A DNA stretch of 64,000 nucleotides from Silicimonas sp963779765 (GCA_963779765.1 CAVZZP010000002.1:310001-374000); one strand, 5' to 3'; counted from the stretch's first letter, positions 33,332-41,859 are shown. Notes: generated by a model not told the origin, from the sequence alone. Program-made: numbers and translations.

Positions 33332-34468
33332 TTAATCATCCATTGGAATCTTCAAATCGTAGCGCAGGCCTTGCGGCCGGTAGTCCAGTTCCGCCTCGCC
33401 GTCCAACGCCTGGCCGACCACGTCCTCCAGAAGACGCGTGCCGAAACCCTTTCGTTCCGGCGGGGTGATTTCGGGACCGTCCTCTTCTTCCCAGCTTATC
33501 AGTAGCCGTTGTCCACCTGCGGACGTCTCGTCCAGGCGCCAGTTGAGATGAACCACCCCTTCCGATACCGAGAGCGCTCCATATTTCGCCGCATTCGTCG
33601 CAAGTTCGTGCAGGGCCAGGCCGAACATCCGCGACTGTCTCGCCGACATCCGCACCGAAGGTCCATCAATCGTGATCTTCTCCCGATTGTCCTGACGGTG
33701 TGGCGCCAGGATCGCCTGCGCTAGGATCGCGGGGTCCGTGTTCTCCTCGCTCCGCTCGAACACCAGGCCTTCGGCCGTTGAGAGCGCCTGAAGCCGCGCG
33801 ATGAAGGCGCTGCGAAACCCCTCTTCGGTGCCGTCCTTCGAGGTGGTCTGCGACGCCAGCGCACGAACGAGGCCCAGCAGGTTTCTCACGCGATGGCCGA
33901 GTTCGCGCGCAAGCAACTCATGATCGAGGGCAGAGCGCCGAAGTTCCTCATGGGTCCGGACCCGGTCGATTCCAGCCGCGAGGAGGTTGGCATAGGTGCG
34001 GAGGAAGGCCACGTCGTCATCCCCGAAGTCGCGCGGCTCACTGGCATCAACCTCGAGAACTCCGAAAGCGTCTCCCTCCCCGGCGATGATGACGTTGATC
34101 ATGCTTTTTACGCCGTGCTGGAGGAGGACCTCAGGCGTCTCGAAGCGCTCCTCCAGGTCCAAGTCCGGTGACACCACCGGATGAGCGGCCCGCAGAGCGT
34201 ATCCGCCTGGCGAATGTTCGTCGTCTCCGAACGTCACATGCCCAACGACCCCGGGCTTCCAGTTCACGCCCGCCCGAATGAGCATTTCGCCGCGCTCCGG
34301 AAGATGCTCGAGCACCTTCACCAGGTGGACGTCCAACGCGCTCGAAACCAGTTCGCAGGCGCGCTCAAGGAGGTCATCGATGTCGTTACATTGAAAAGCG
34401 AGCAGCCCGAAGTCAGCAAGCGCCGCGCGCTGCAGTTTCAGTTTCTCTTCCACATCAGAGACCGACAC
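33332..34468 (-). CDS. GAF-domain HWE-family sensor histidine kinase
   Basis: This is a 378-residue soluble kinase. Residues of about 15-170 form a GAF sensor (FGLLAFQCNDIDDLLERACELV to DVAFLRTYANLLAAGID). The HWE core follows: acceptor His in LARELGHRVRNLLGLVRALA, N-box LHELATNAAKYGALS, and the family W-x-E in ISWEEEDGPE. The ATP lid ends KGFGTRLLEDVV. The start is GTG at 34468, since no ATG is in frame nearby. It forms an operon with the receiver gene. The GAF ligand is unknown; HWE kinases commonly report light, redox or general stress. Confidence 0.88.
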   Translation of the reverse strand: MSVSDVEEKLKLQRAALADFGLLAFQCNDIDDLLERACELVSSALDVHLVKVLEHLPERGEMLIRAGVNWKPGVVGHVTFGDDEHSPGGYALRAAHPVVSPDLDLEERFETPEVLLQHGVKSMINVIIAGEGDAFGVLEVDASEPRDFGDDDVAFLRTYANLLAAGIDRVRTHEELRRSALDHELLARELGHRVRNLLGLVRALASQTTSKDGTEEGFRSAFIARLQALSTAEGLVFERSEENTDPAILAQAILAPHRQDNREKITIDGPSVRMSARQSRMFGLALHELATNAAKYGALSVSEGVVHLNWRLDETSAGGQRLLISWEEEDGPEITPPERKGFGTRLLEDVVGQALDGEAELDYRPQGLRYDLKIPMDD

Positions 34469-34596
34469 CCCGGTTGCACCTCAACACTTCTCAAGTGATA
34501 CAAGACATCAATGTGACGTGTTCCGATTGGTTCCGTATCGAGCTCCGGACCGAGACACCCCGCGTCACGCATTCTCCGCGCCCGGCGGCAGCCAGA

Positions 34597-34970
34597 TCAT
34601 GCTCCGACCGTCGTCTCGACGACCTTGCGCGGCTGACCGTCCTCGGCGCGCTCGTAGATCGTCCGCAAGATGATCAGCGGTTCGTTGGCCTCGATGCCCT
34701 CGGGCAACACCCTGCTTCGCACCGACGGCGTCAGCCCGAGCTTCGCGATGTAGCGCGCCGTCAGCTCCATCTGCTTGTGGGCAATCGAGAGCCAGGGTGA
34801 CTACTGGACGTAACCAAGGCGTCTTAGAGCGTCGCGTCTTCTGCAGTTGCTCCTTGGCCTCGAGCCAACGCTCCCAAGTCTGGTAGCAGGCGCGAAGGCA
34901 GTACGGTCGGCGACGGTAAGGTTGCCGAGGTTGTGCTGGGGTGCGGCCAGCCGGCGCCATTCCTTGCGGG
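34597..34970 (-). pseudogene. Remnant of a P27-family phage terminase small subunit
   Basis: Three successive minus-strand frames read as one protein. About 34965-34890 gives EWRRLAAPQHNLGNLTVADRTAF, about 34890-34805 gives CYQTWERWLEAKEQLQKT, and 34800-34597 gives SPWLSIAHKQMELTARYIAKLGLTPSVRSRV and onward to a stop. The order (an L-T-x-A-D-R-x-A helix, then a WxRW-x-E-A-x-x-x-L helix, then L-G-L-T-P-S-x-R-S-R-V) is that of P27-type terminase small subunits. At least two frameshifts break it. It lies directly downstream of the tRNA-Phe 3' end in the same orientation, a usual prophage position, so it is likely a decayed prophage edge. Confidence 0.6.
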
Positions 34971-35141
34971 TGGAGTACTTGCTGCTAATGCAGCAGTGCG
35001 ATGTTCGGGAGGTCGTCGAAAGTCGCTTGGCCCATCCGTGACTAAGGTGACGAAGCCAAGCGTGATACCGTGCGGCGATGCAGAAGTCCCCAAGGAATCC
35101 TGCAAACACAGGCTACCATCAGAACATGCAGGACGTTTGCG

Positions 35142-35216
35142 TGGTGCCCGGGGGCGGAATCGAACCACCGACACGCGGATTTTCAATCCGCTGCTCTACC
35201 CCTGAGCTACCCGGGC
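35142..35216 (-). tRNA. tRNA-Phe (GAA)
   Basis: On the minus strand a 7-bp acceptor stem GCCCGGG/CCCGGGC, a D-arm with AGCTCAGGGGTAGAGC, an anticodon stem GCGGA/TCCGC with loop TTGAAAA (anticodon GAA) and a T-arm with GGTTCGATTCC fold into a standard cloverleaf. CCA is encoded (35142-35144). It sits 84 bases after the RNase E/G-YacG gene, and its 3' end faces the phage remnant. Confidence 0.95.
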
Positions 35217-35300
35217 ACGGGCGGAGGAAAGGCTCCGCTCAGGTCGCGTTCTTCTAATGGCCGTGGGAAGGGCTGTCCAGTGGTCGGGAAGACAAAAATC

Positions 35301-36512
35301 TCAGTGCCGCGGCGGTTGCTCGGACGGATCGTCCGGTGACGCATCCTCGTCGGGATCGACGGGTTCGGCGGGGATGGCGTAGGTGCCCTTGAGCCAGCGC
35401 GCGAGATCGACGTCAGCGCAGCGTTTCGAACAGAACGGCCGGTAGGCGGGCACCGAGGGCTTTGAACAGATGGGGCAGCTCATCCCAGAGCACTCTGCCA
35501 GCGGCAGCCGCTCGCGCTTCCGCGTCACCTCGAGGTGCCCCAAGGGGGTCCAGCCCAGCACCGTCGTCTCGATCCCGTCGGAGCGGAACGCGACGCGGGC
35601 GGCGTCCTCGACCCGGCGTCGATCGCGCTTCGCAACCGGTGCGAGATCGAGGACGATCTGGCCGGCAAGACCTCGAAGACGAAGCGCGCGCGGGAGGGCG
35701 GCGAGGGCCGCGAGGTTGGATTTCAGCGCGGAAGCGAGGGAGGTGTCCGCGCCGGTGTTCACGTCGACGGCTACCAGCGCGCGCGTCGCCTCGACGAACA
35801 TGTAGCCGCCCCCCGACAGCGCCACCCTGGGATCGGACAGGGCCGCGATCATGTCGTCCGCCCCGCTGCGGGCAAAGCTTCCGGGACGGTCGTCCGTCGT
35901 GTCTGGAGCGGGCCAGTCGCGCCAGGCGATCTCGGTCGCCGATGGTCCGTCCAGCAGCATTTCGGGTGCGCCATTCCGAGGCTCGGACATGACGCGAAAC
36001 GCCAGGTCGGCAAGGGAGGCGAGATCTTCGGCGACGGTGTCGTCCTCCGCCGTTTCGGAAGCGGTGCGCAGGACGACGCCCATACCCTTTGGCGGGTCCA
36101 TGGCATCGAGAATTGCCCGCAACTCCACCCTGCGCTCTTCGTCTCGGATCGCCTTCGAGATGTTCAGCCCTTCGGCGCCGGGCGTCACCATCGCGAACCG
36201 ACTCTTGAAGAGAACGCGAGCGGCGACGGGTGTCGCCTTGCCTGCCTCGGCCCAGGTCGAGGCCTGAACGATCAGCGTGTCGCCCTGCGAAACCCCCTTG
36301 GCTTGGCGCAGAAACAAAGGCCCGTCCGGGGTCTCGAGAATTGCGCCGCCCTGCCCTTTCAGCGGTCGCCCGACCCGCGCCCGATAAATCGCGCCAGGGC
36401 GGATACGGTCGCCGGGGGCATCGACGAGAAGATCGGCCAACGCCCCGTCGACGATCAGAGCCGCGGCCTCGCGACCGTTGAGGGTATCGAAAACGGCAAG
36501 AGACCCTTTCAT
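35301..36512 (-). CDS. RNase E/G-family protein fused to a YacG zinc domain
   Basis: This is a 403-residue protein. Residues 1-340 are a short RNase E/G-type protein (S1-like start, then GGGYMFVEATRALVAVDVNTGAD containing the catalytic D-V-N-T-G, and LRLRGLAGQIVLDLAP with the second Asp). Residues of about 345-400 are a complete YacG domain: CPIC, 11 residues, CSKRC, then ADVDLARWLKGTYAIP. YacG is usually a separate 60-residue DNA-gyrase inhibitor encoded next to this nuclease. Here the two read in one frame through an internal ATG-AGC. A separate internal start, or a small indel joining once-overlapping genes, is possible. It overlaps maf by 4 bases. Confidence 0.8.
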   Translation of the reverse strand: MKGSLAVFDTLNGREAAALIVDGALADLLVDAPGDRIRPGAIYRARVGRPLKGQGGAILETPDGPLFLRQAKGVSQGDTLIVQASTWAEAGKATPVAARVLFKSRFAMVTPGAEGLNISKAIRDEERRVELRAILDAMDPPKGMGVVLRTASETAEDDTVAEDLASLADLAFRVMSEPRNGAPEMLLDGPSATEIAWRDWPAPDTTDDRPGSFARSGADDMIAALSDPRVALSGGGYMFVEATRALVAVDVNTGADTSLASALKSNLAALAALPRALRLRGLAGQIVLDLAPVAKRDRRRVEDAARVAFRSDGIETTVLGWTPLGHLEVTRKRERLPLAECSGMSCPICSKPSVPAYRPFCSKRCADVDLARWLKGTYAIPAEPVDPDEDASPDDPSEQPPRH

Positions 36513-37099
36513 ACGACCTCCGTCAGGTTCAGGCCGGCCGCCGCCAGGAGACGCGCGGTTTCACGGACGGGAAGGCCCATGATCGCGGTGTAACTTCCCG
36601 AGATCCAAGGAATGAAGGCGCCCGCCGGACCCTGGATCGCATAGGCCCCCGCCTTCCCCTTCCAGTCGCCCGTCGCGATGTAGGCGTCGAGGTCGCTGGA
36701 TGAAAGCCGGTCGAGCTTGACGACGCTTTCCACCTCACGCTCACGCAACCCGCTGTCCGAAACGACCGCGAGACACGTCACGACGCGATGACGCCGCCCC
36801 GACAGAAGCCCCAGAAAGGATCGCGCTTCGGCCTCGTCCGCGGGTTTGCCGAGGATGCGGCGCCCCACGGCGACCGTCGTATCGGCGACCAGCACCACCT
36901 CGCCCGGGTTGCGGGGGATGGCCTCGGCCTTCTCGCGCGTCACACGACGGCAATAGGCCCGGGGAAGCTCACCCTTGAGGGGGGTCTCGTCGATGTCGGC
37001 GGGTCGCACCTCATCCGGCTCGACGCCGATCTGTCGCAACAGCTTCAGCCGGCGCGGACTGGCCGAACCGAGCACGAGTCGCGGTCGATCCGCGCTCAC
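36509..37099 (-). CDS. maf: Maf-family nucleoside-triphosphate pyrophosphatase
   Basis: This is a 196-residue Maf/YceF pyrophosphatase. It opens LVLGSASPRRLKLLRQIG with the S-x-S-P-R-R motif. VLVADTTV carries the metal-binding Asp, ILGKPADEAEA follows, and the late YAIQGPAGAFIPWISGSYTAIMGLP is diagnostic. Such enzymes hydrolyse non-canonical or modified nucleotides (dTTP/UTP or m7GTP types). It overlaps infA upstream and the nuclease gene downstream by 4 bases each. Confidence 0.92.
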   Translation of the reverse strand: MSADRPRLVLGSASPRRLKLLRQIGVEPDEVRPADIDETPLKGELPRAYCRRVTREKAEAIPRNPGEVVLVADTTVAVGRRILGKPADEAEARSFLGLLSGRRHRVVTCLAVVSDSGLREREVESVVKLDRLSSSDLDAYIATGDWKGKAGAYAIQGPAGAFIPWISGSYTAIMGLPVRETARLLAAAGLNLTEVV

Positions 37100-37314
37100 T
37101 TGAACCGATAGTTGATCCGACCCTTGGTGAGGTCGTAGGGGGTCATCTCGACCTGCACCTTGTCGCCCGCGAGGACCCTGATGCGGTTCTTGCGCATCTT
37201 GCCTGCCGTATGCGCGATGATCTCATGGCCGTTTTCAAGCTCGACCCGGAATGTCGCGTTCGGCAGGAGTTCCTTCACGACACCGGGAAATTCGAGCATC
37301 TCTTCCTTGGCCAT
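37096..37314 (-). CDS. infA: Translation initiation factor IF-1
   Basis: This is a 72-residue OB-fold protein. It starts MAKEEMLEFPGVVKELLPNATFRVELENGHEIIAHTAGKMRKNRIRVLAGD, which is textbook IF-1, and ends in GRINYRFK. It binds the 30S A site during initiation. It is in the murA-to-maf strand run; a 96-base gap with a G/C palindrome separates it from the upstream phosphatase gene, so it probably has its own promoter. Confidence 0.97.
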   Translation of the reverse strand: MAKEEMLEFPGVVKELLPNATFRVELENGHEIIAHTAGKMRKNRIRVLAGDKVQVEMTPYDLTKGRINYRFK

Positions 37315-37358
37315 GGTCTCTCCTTCAAATCACCCGTCGTTCGGGCGCGGCGAATATT

Positions 37359-37372
37359 GGGGCGATCGCCCC
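37359..37372. terminator. G/C palindrome between the phosphatase gene and infA
   Basis: GGGGCGATCGCCCC is a perfect 14-base palindrome in the 96-base gap downstream of the LMW-phosphatase gene. It could act as a terminator hairpin only with extra flanking pairs, because the loop is tight and no T-run follows. It could also be a protein-binding site. Confidence 0.3.
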
Positions 37373-37410
37373 CCGAATCAAGCCCGAAAACGCAACCGGC
37401 CGCAGGGGAA

Positions 37411-37884
37411 TCATGAAGGTGCACGGTCTTGTGCGATGGTGGGAGGACCGAATTGCGCCAGCATCCGTTCGCGGATCTGGTTGCGCGACTGGCGATAGTG
37501 TTCAAGCTTCTGTTCGCGCGTGTCGCCCAACCCCGTCGGATCGAGGATTGGCCAGTAATCCACGTCGAGGTGGAAAAAGCGCGTAAGCTCCAGCGCGCGG
37601 CGCTGTGAGGCAGGCGACAGCGCCACGACGAGGTCGAAGGCGGACAGGTCGTCGCCCCATTGCTGCATCTCGTCGAAGCTGCGCGAGCGATGCCGCGACA
37701 ATTCGATCCCCAGCTCGTTGCAGACCGCGATCGAGAAGCCGTCGATTTCCGTGTCGTTGTAAACGCCCGCCGACTGGACATAGGTGTCGTGGCCATAGAA
37801 CTGCTTCATCATGCCTTCGGCCATGGGGGATCGGACGGCATTGTGATCGCAACAGAAGAGCACCGACTGGGGAAGGTCCGGCAC
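37411..37884 (-). CDS. Low-molecular-weight phosphotyrosine-phosphatase-like protein
   Basis: This is a 157-residue LMW-PTP/ArsC-superfamily protein. The P-loop is FCCDHNAVRSPMAEG (C-x5-R-S), and the general-acid region is ILDPTGLG with the D-P pair. It may act as a protein-tyrosine phosphatase or an arsenate-reductase-like enzyme. In Rhodobacterales this copy is always found between UPF0262 and infA and has no ars genes near it, so a phosphatase role is favoured. It is 3 bases after UPF0262. Confidence 0.85.
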   Translation of the reverse strand: MPDLPQSVLFCCDHNAVRSPMAEGMMKQFYGHDTYVQSAGVYNDTEIDGFSIAVCNELGIELSRHRSRSFDEMQQWGDDLSAFDLVVALSPASQRRALELTRFFHLDVDYWPILDPTGLGDTREQKLEHYRQSRNQIRERMLAQFGPPTIAQDRAPS

Positions 37885-37887
37885 CCG

Positions 37888-38367
37888 TCAGCCTCCGAAA
37901 TGCAGCACGCAGATGAGGGTGAAGAGACGCCGAGCGGTGTCGGTGTCCAGATCGGCCTTGCCGTCCAGCCTCTCCTGGAGGACGCGCGCGCCCTCGTTGT
38001 GGATGCCGCGGCGCGCCATGTCGATGGCCTCGATCTGACCGGGCGGCAGGCGCTTCACGGCGTCGAAGTAGGCTTCGCAAATCTGGAAATAGTCCTTCAC
38101 GACCTGCCGGAACGGCCCGAGGGACAGTCGGAACTCGGCGGCGGCCTCGCCCTCCTCCGTGCGGATGTCGAAGACCAGGAGCTTGTCCCGGATGGCCAGC
38201 AGCAGGTGGTACGGCCCATCCGGCACGGCCCGCCCGTCGCGCCCCGGAATCTCGAAGCTGTTGTCCTCGAGCAGGTCGAAGATCGCCACCCGCCTCTCCT
38301 GCTCGATCTGGGGCGTCGGAGGAGGAAGCGCGGTGTCGTCGATGTCGATATGAACAAGACGGGACAT
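37888..38367 (-). CDS. UPF0262 family protein
   Basis: This is a 159-residue soluble protein of the UPF0262 family, found in alphaproteobacteria. Diagnostic stretches are VAIFDLLEDNSFEIPG, GPYHLLLAIRDKLLVFDIR, LSLGPFRQVVKDYFQICEAYFDAVK and RRGIHNEGARVLQERL. The function is unknown. The ATG at 38367 is preferred over a TTG at 38385. It lies between hisD and the LMW phosphatase in a conserved strand run. Confidence 0.9.
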   Translation of the reverse strand: MSRLVHIDIDDTALPPPTPQIEQERRVAIFDLLEDNSFEIPGRDGRAVPDGPYHLLLAIRDKLLVFDIRTEEGEAAAEFRLSLGPFRQVVKDYFQICEAYFDAVKRLPPGQIEAIDMARRGIHNEGARVLQERLDGKADLDTDTARRLFTLICVLHFGG

Positions 38368-38402
38368 GGGTGCTGGATACGTCAAAGGCGCCGGAATTCA
38401 AA

Positions 38403-39704
38403 TCACTCGTTCAGCCGACGTAATCGCGCTGCGACCGAGAGGCCATGGGCCTGCAGAGACTTGGCGGCGGCCAGCGTTTCGGCGGCGGGGCCGATGTCGG
38501 CGAGGGCGCCAGGCGTCATGCGGGTGATCGTGGTGCGCTTCATGAAGTCGAGCACGCCCAAGCCCGACGAGAAGCGGGCGGAACGTGCGGTCGGCAGGAC
38601 GTGGTTTGGCCCCGCCACATAGTCACCGATGGCCTCGGGCGTCCAGGGACCGAGGAAGATCGCACCGGCGTGGGTGATGTTGCCCGCAAGCGACTCGGGG
38701 TTCGCTACGCAAATCTCCAGGTGTTCGGCGGCGATGTCGTCCGCCAGCGCGGCCGCTTCGCCCATGTTCTGCACCAGGATGACAGCGCCATTCGACTCCC
38801 AGGAAGCACGGGCGATGTCGCGGCGTTCGAGGACCTGAAGGTATTGGTTGATGGCGTCCACGACGAGTTCGGCGAATGTCGCATCGGTGGTGATGAGGAT
38901 CGCCTGCGCGCTCTGGTCGTGCTCGGCCTGGCTGAGAAGGTCGAGCGCGATCCAGTCGGGGTCGTTGTCGCCGTCGGCGATCACGAGGATCTCGGACGGA
39001 CCCGCGATGTTGTCGATGCCGACGCGACCGAAGACATGGCGCTTCGCGGCTGCGACATAGGCGTTGCCGGGTCCGGTGATCTTGTCGACGGGCGCGATGG
39101 TCTCGGTCCCGTAGGCCAGCGCCGCGATGGCCTGCGCACCCCCGATGCGGTAGATCGTCTCGATCCCCGACAGCTTCGCGGCGAGGAGGACCAGCGGATT
39201 GGCCAGCCCGTCCGGCGTCGGCACGCACATCACCAGACGCTCGACGCCAGCCACCTGCGCCGGGATGGCGTTCATCAGGACCGAAGAGGGATAGGTCGCA
39301 AGGCCGCCCGGCACATAGAGCCCGGCCGCCGAGACGGCAGTCCAGCGCCACCCCAGCATGGCGCCGCTGCGGTCGGTCCAACTGTCGTCCTCGGGCTTCT
39401 GGCGCTCGTGGTAGGCGCGGATGCGTTCGGCCGCCACCTGAAGCGCCGCGCGTTCCGCCGCCGGCACCTTGGCCACGGCGGCGTCGATCTCGGCCTTCGA
39501 GAAGGCCAGCGTGGCGGGCGTCACCTCGAAACGGTCGTACTTGCGCGTCAGGTCGATCAGGGCTGTATCCCCGCGCGTTCGCACGTCGGCGATGATCTCG
39601 GCCACCGTGGCGGCCACGTCGGGAGAGTCCTCGCGCTTCAGGGACAAAAGCGTGCGGAAACGGTCTTCGAAATCCGCGTCTTCGGTGCTCAGGAAATGCG
39701 GCAT
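38403..39704 (-). CDS. hisD: Histidinol dehydrogenase
   Basis: This is a 433-residue zinc enzyme that oxidises histidinol to histidine in two NAD-dependent steps. Family landmarks are GLYVPGGLATYPSSVLMNAIPA, IGGAQAIAALAYGTETI, KITGPGNAYVAAAKRHV, AGPSEILVIAD and the late QSAQAILITTD. The His that completes the active site lies in NPESLAGNITHAGAIFLG. Length and motifs are normal. It follows DUF2948 by 58 bases in the murA run, as in other Rhodobacterales. Confidence 0.97.
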   Translation of the reverse strand: MPHFLSTEDADFEDRFRTLLSLKREDSPDVAATVAEIIADVRTRGDTALIDLTRKYDRFEVTPATLAFSKAEIDAAVAKVPAAERAALQVAAERIRAYHERQKPEDDSWTDRSGAMLGWRWTAVSAAGLYVPGGLATYPSSVLMNAIPAQVAGVERLVMCVPTPDGLANPLVLLAAKLSGIETIYRIGGAQAIAALAYGTETIAPVDKITGPGNAYVAAAKRHVFGRVGIDNIAGPSEILVIADGDNDPDWIALDLLSQAEHDQSAQAILITTDATFAELVVDAINQYLQVLERRDIARASWESNGAVILVQNMGEAAALADDIAAEHLEICVANPESLAGNITHAGAIFLGPWTPEAIGDYVAGPNHVLPTARSARFSSGLGVLDFMKRTTITRMTPGALADIGPAAETLAAAKSLQAHGLSVAARLRRLNE

Positions 39705-39762
39705 TCTCGCTCCTCTGACCGGCTCTTAGACGCGGGGCGCGGTCCGCTCAAGTCCCCGGCCC

Positions 39763-40248
39763 CTAGTCGGGGTGCGATGGAGCGCGCCCCGACGGCGCAA
39801 GGTAGGGGCGCGTGACATCCTGAAGGACAAGGTTGACCGCTTCGACCTCGACGGCCACCGCCCCGTCTCCGGCGAAGGTCAGGACGATGCGACCCGCTCC
39901 GTCCTCGCCAGGCTCGAAGCCGAGCGTCAGGAGCGACAGAACAGTGTCGCCATCCAGGACAGAGCGGTCCAGGCCCTGCTGACGGACGGCAAGCGCGTCC
40001 CCGATCGACAGGACGGCCCGCACCCTTTCGAAGCCACGCCCGCGGGCCTGGGCCGTCACCTTGTCTTCCCACCGGAAGCGGTTGAGAAGGCAAACGAAAC
40101 GGCGATTGCTCTTTTCCCATTTCATCTCGGTCGACGACAGAACGGCGTCCTGCACGAGGGCTGCGAGAACAGCCACATCCTCCGCCGTCTCGGCCTTCAG
40201 GCGAAGCGGACGCTCGGCGGCATCTTCGAAGCGTGCGTCATCCGTCAT
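39763..40248 (-). CDS. DUF2948 family protein
   Basis: This is a 161-residue protein. It opens DARFEDAAERPLRLKAETAEDVAVLAALVQDAVL and continues MKWEKSNRRFVCLLNRFRWE, which is typical of DUF2948, an alphaproteobacterial family of unknown function always found next to murA and hisD. The ATG at 40248 overlaps the murA stop (ATGA), so translation is coupled. No membrane segment or catalytic motif is seen. Confidence 0.88.
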   Translation of the reverse strand: MTDDARFEDAAERPLRLKAETAEDVAVLAALVQDAVLSSTEMKWEKSNRRFVCLLNRFRWEDKVTAQARGRGFERVRAVLSIGDALAVRQQGLDRSVLDGDTVLSLLTLGFEPGEDGAGRIVLTFAGDGAVAVEVEAVNLVLQDVTRPYLAPSGRAPSHPD

Positions 40249-41513
40249 CGTCCCGCCACCCGTTCGATCCTGGCCCCCACGGCGCACAGCTTCTCCTCGA
40301 CGTGCTCGTAGCCGCGGTCGAGGTGATAGACGCGGCTCACCATCGTCTCGCCCTCGGCCGCGAGGCCTGCGAGGATCAAGGAGACGCTGGCCCGCAAATC
40401 CGTCGCCATCACAGGCGCGCCCTTCAGGCGGTCCACCCCGGTCACCGTCGCGGTGCCGCCGTGGACGTCGATGCGCGCGCCCATGCGCAGAAGCTCCGGT
40501 GCGTGCATGAAGCGGTTCTCGAAGATCGTCTCCTCGAGGTGGCTCGTGCCTTCGGCCGTGCAGAGAAGCGCCATCAACTGCGCCTGCAGGTCGGTCGGAA
40601 AGCCAGGAAACGGCTCAGTGCGGACGTCTATGGCGGACACGCGACCGTTCCTGCGCGCAACCGTTAGACCGCGATCCGTTTCCGTCACCTCGATCCCCGC
40701 CTCGTCGAGCTTGTCGCAAAAGGCCGAGACGAGATCGCGGCGGCCGCCCAGGCATTCGACTTCGCCGCCACATATCGCGGGAGCGAGCATGTAGGTTCCC
40801 AGTTCGATCCGGTCCGGCACGACGGGGTGGGTGGCGCCGCCCAGCCGGTCGACACCTTCGATCGTGATGGTTGACGTCCCTGCCCCGTCGATGTGTGCGC
40901 CCATGCGGACGAGGCAGGCGGCGAGGTCGACGATCTCGGGCTCGCGGGCGGCGTTCTCGATCACCGTCGTTCCCTTGGCCAGCGTCGCGGCCATGAGCGT
41001 GTTCTCGGTCGCCCCAACGCTGGCGAAGCGCAGCGGCACCCGCGCACCCTTCAGCCCGCCCGGCGCCTTGGCATGGAGATAGCCGTCCTTCAGCTCGATC
41101 TCGGCACCGAGCGCCTCGAGGGCCGTGATATGGATGTCCATGGGGCGGGCACCGATGGCACAGCCGCCGGGCAGAGAGACGACCGCGTGTCCTTCCCGCG
41201 CCAGAAGAGGCCCAAGAACGAGGTTCGAGGCCCTCATCTTGCGAACGATGTCATAGTCCGCATGGGTCGAAACCGGCCCGAGCGATGACATAGCGATCAC
41301 GCGCCCGTCCTGAAGGCTCTGGATCTCGGAACCGAGCGACTGCAGGAGCGTCGTCATCGTCTTGATGTCCGACAGCCGCGGCGCGTTCATCAGCGTCAGC
41401 GGCTCTTCGGTCAGAAGCGTGGCCGGCATCAGCGCGAGGCAGGCGTTCTTCGCGCCCGCGATCGGAATGGTTCCGCGAAGCTCTGCTCCACCCGTCACTA
41501 CTATTGAATCCAT
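40245..41513 (-). CDS. murA: UDP-N-acetylglucosamine 1-carboxyvinyltransferase
   Basis: This is a 422-residue EPSP-synthase-fold enzyme that adds enolpyruvate to UDP-GlcNAc, the first step of peptidoglycan synthesis. The active-site loop reads SLPGGCAIGARPMD with the fosfomycin-sensitive Cys. The N-terminal IAGAKNACLALMPATLLT and the late DLRASVSLILAGLAAEG are also standard. It starts 2 bases after a 49-residue basic-protein gene and overlaps DUF2948. Confidence 0.97.
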   Translation of the reverse strand: MDSIVVTGGAELRGTIPIAGAKNACLALMPATLLTEEPLTLMNAPRLSDIKTMTTLLQSLGSEIQSLQDGRVIAMSSLGPVSTHADYDIVRKMRASNLVLGPLLAREGHAVVSLPGGCAIGARPMDIHITALEALGAEIELKDGYLHAKAPGGLKGARVPLRFASVGATENTLMAATLAKGTTVIENAAREPEIVDLAACLVRMGAHIDGAGTSTITIEGVDRLGGATHPVVPDRIELGTYMLAPAICGGEVECLGGRRDLVSAFCDKLDEAGIEVTETDRGLTVARRNGRVSAIDVRTEPFPGFPTDLQAQLMALLCTAEGTSHLEETIFENRFMHAPELLRMGARIDVHGGTATVTGVDRLKGAPVMATDLRASVSLILAGLAAEGETMVSRVYHLDRGYEHVEEKLCAVGARIERVAGR

Positions 41514-41515
41514 GC

Positions 41516-41665
41516 TCAGCCCGCCTTGCCCTGTTCGGTCTTCTTCGCCCGTGCCCGCGCCTGTGCCTTACGCCGCTGCAGGTTCGCCTTGAGGGCTGCC
41601 TTCAGCTTGTCGTCCCGCGTCGCGGGTTCTTTGGAAGGTCTTTCGGAGCTTGGGGATCCTGCCAT
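41516..41665 (-). CDS. 49-residue basic protein ahead of murA
   Basis: The ATG at 41665 opens a 49-codon frame ending at 41516, two bases before the murA start. The product is very basic and helical: LKAALKANLQRRKAQARARAKK follows a short polar N-terminus. I recall similar Lys/Arg/Ala-rich proteins upstream of murA in related Rhodobacterales, which supports it as a gene. It may bind RNA or DNA or simply couple murA translation. There is no known domain. Confidence 0.6.
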   Translation of the reverse strand: MAGSPSSERPSKEPATRDDKLKAALKANLQRRKAQARARAKKTEQGKAG

Positions 41666-41755
41666 ATTGCCTACCTAGCGCAGGCGGGAAAAAGCGTCCA
41701 GATAACCCTTGCGCGGGCGGGGGAATGATCGTATCCCGCGCCAGCATCGACCGGC

Positions 41756-41830
41756 GCTGCTGTAGCTCAGTGGTAGAGCGCACCCTTGGTAAGGGTGAGG
41801 TCGGGAGTTCAATCCTCCCCAGCAGCACCA
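41756..41830 (+). tRNA. tRNA-Thr (GGT)
   Basis: Acceptor stem GCTGCTG/CAGCAGC, D-arm AGCTCAGTGGTAGAGC, anticodon stem CACCC/GGGTG with loop TTGGTAA (anticodon GGT) and T-arm GAGTTCAATCC form a standard cloverleaf. CCA is encoded at 41828-41830. It is divergent from the murA operon. Confidence 0.95.
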
Positions 41831-41859
41831 GCCCCCTCCCTCCGATCACGCAATGAAAA

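Noticed and set aside
34500..34535. Two GGAAC boxes on the minus strand ahead of the GAF-HWE kinase
   Set aside because: At 16-17 bases the -10 position reads TTGT/TGTA or CATT, poorer than the seven accepted EcfG sites, so it was not called a promoter.
37411..37884. Arsenate reductase assignment for the LMW phosphatase-like gene
   Set aside because: It has the C-x5-R-S loop, but no arsenic resistance genes are nearby and the gene sits in a conserved housekeeping order; kept as a phosphatase-like protein.
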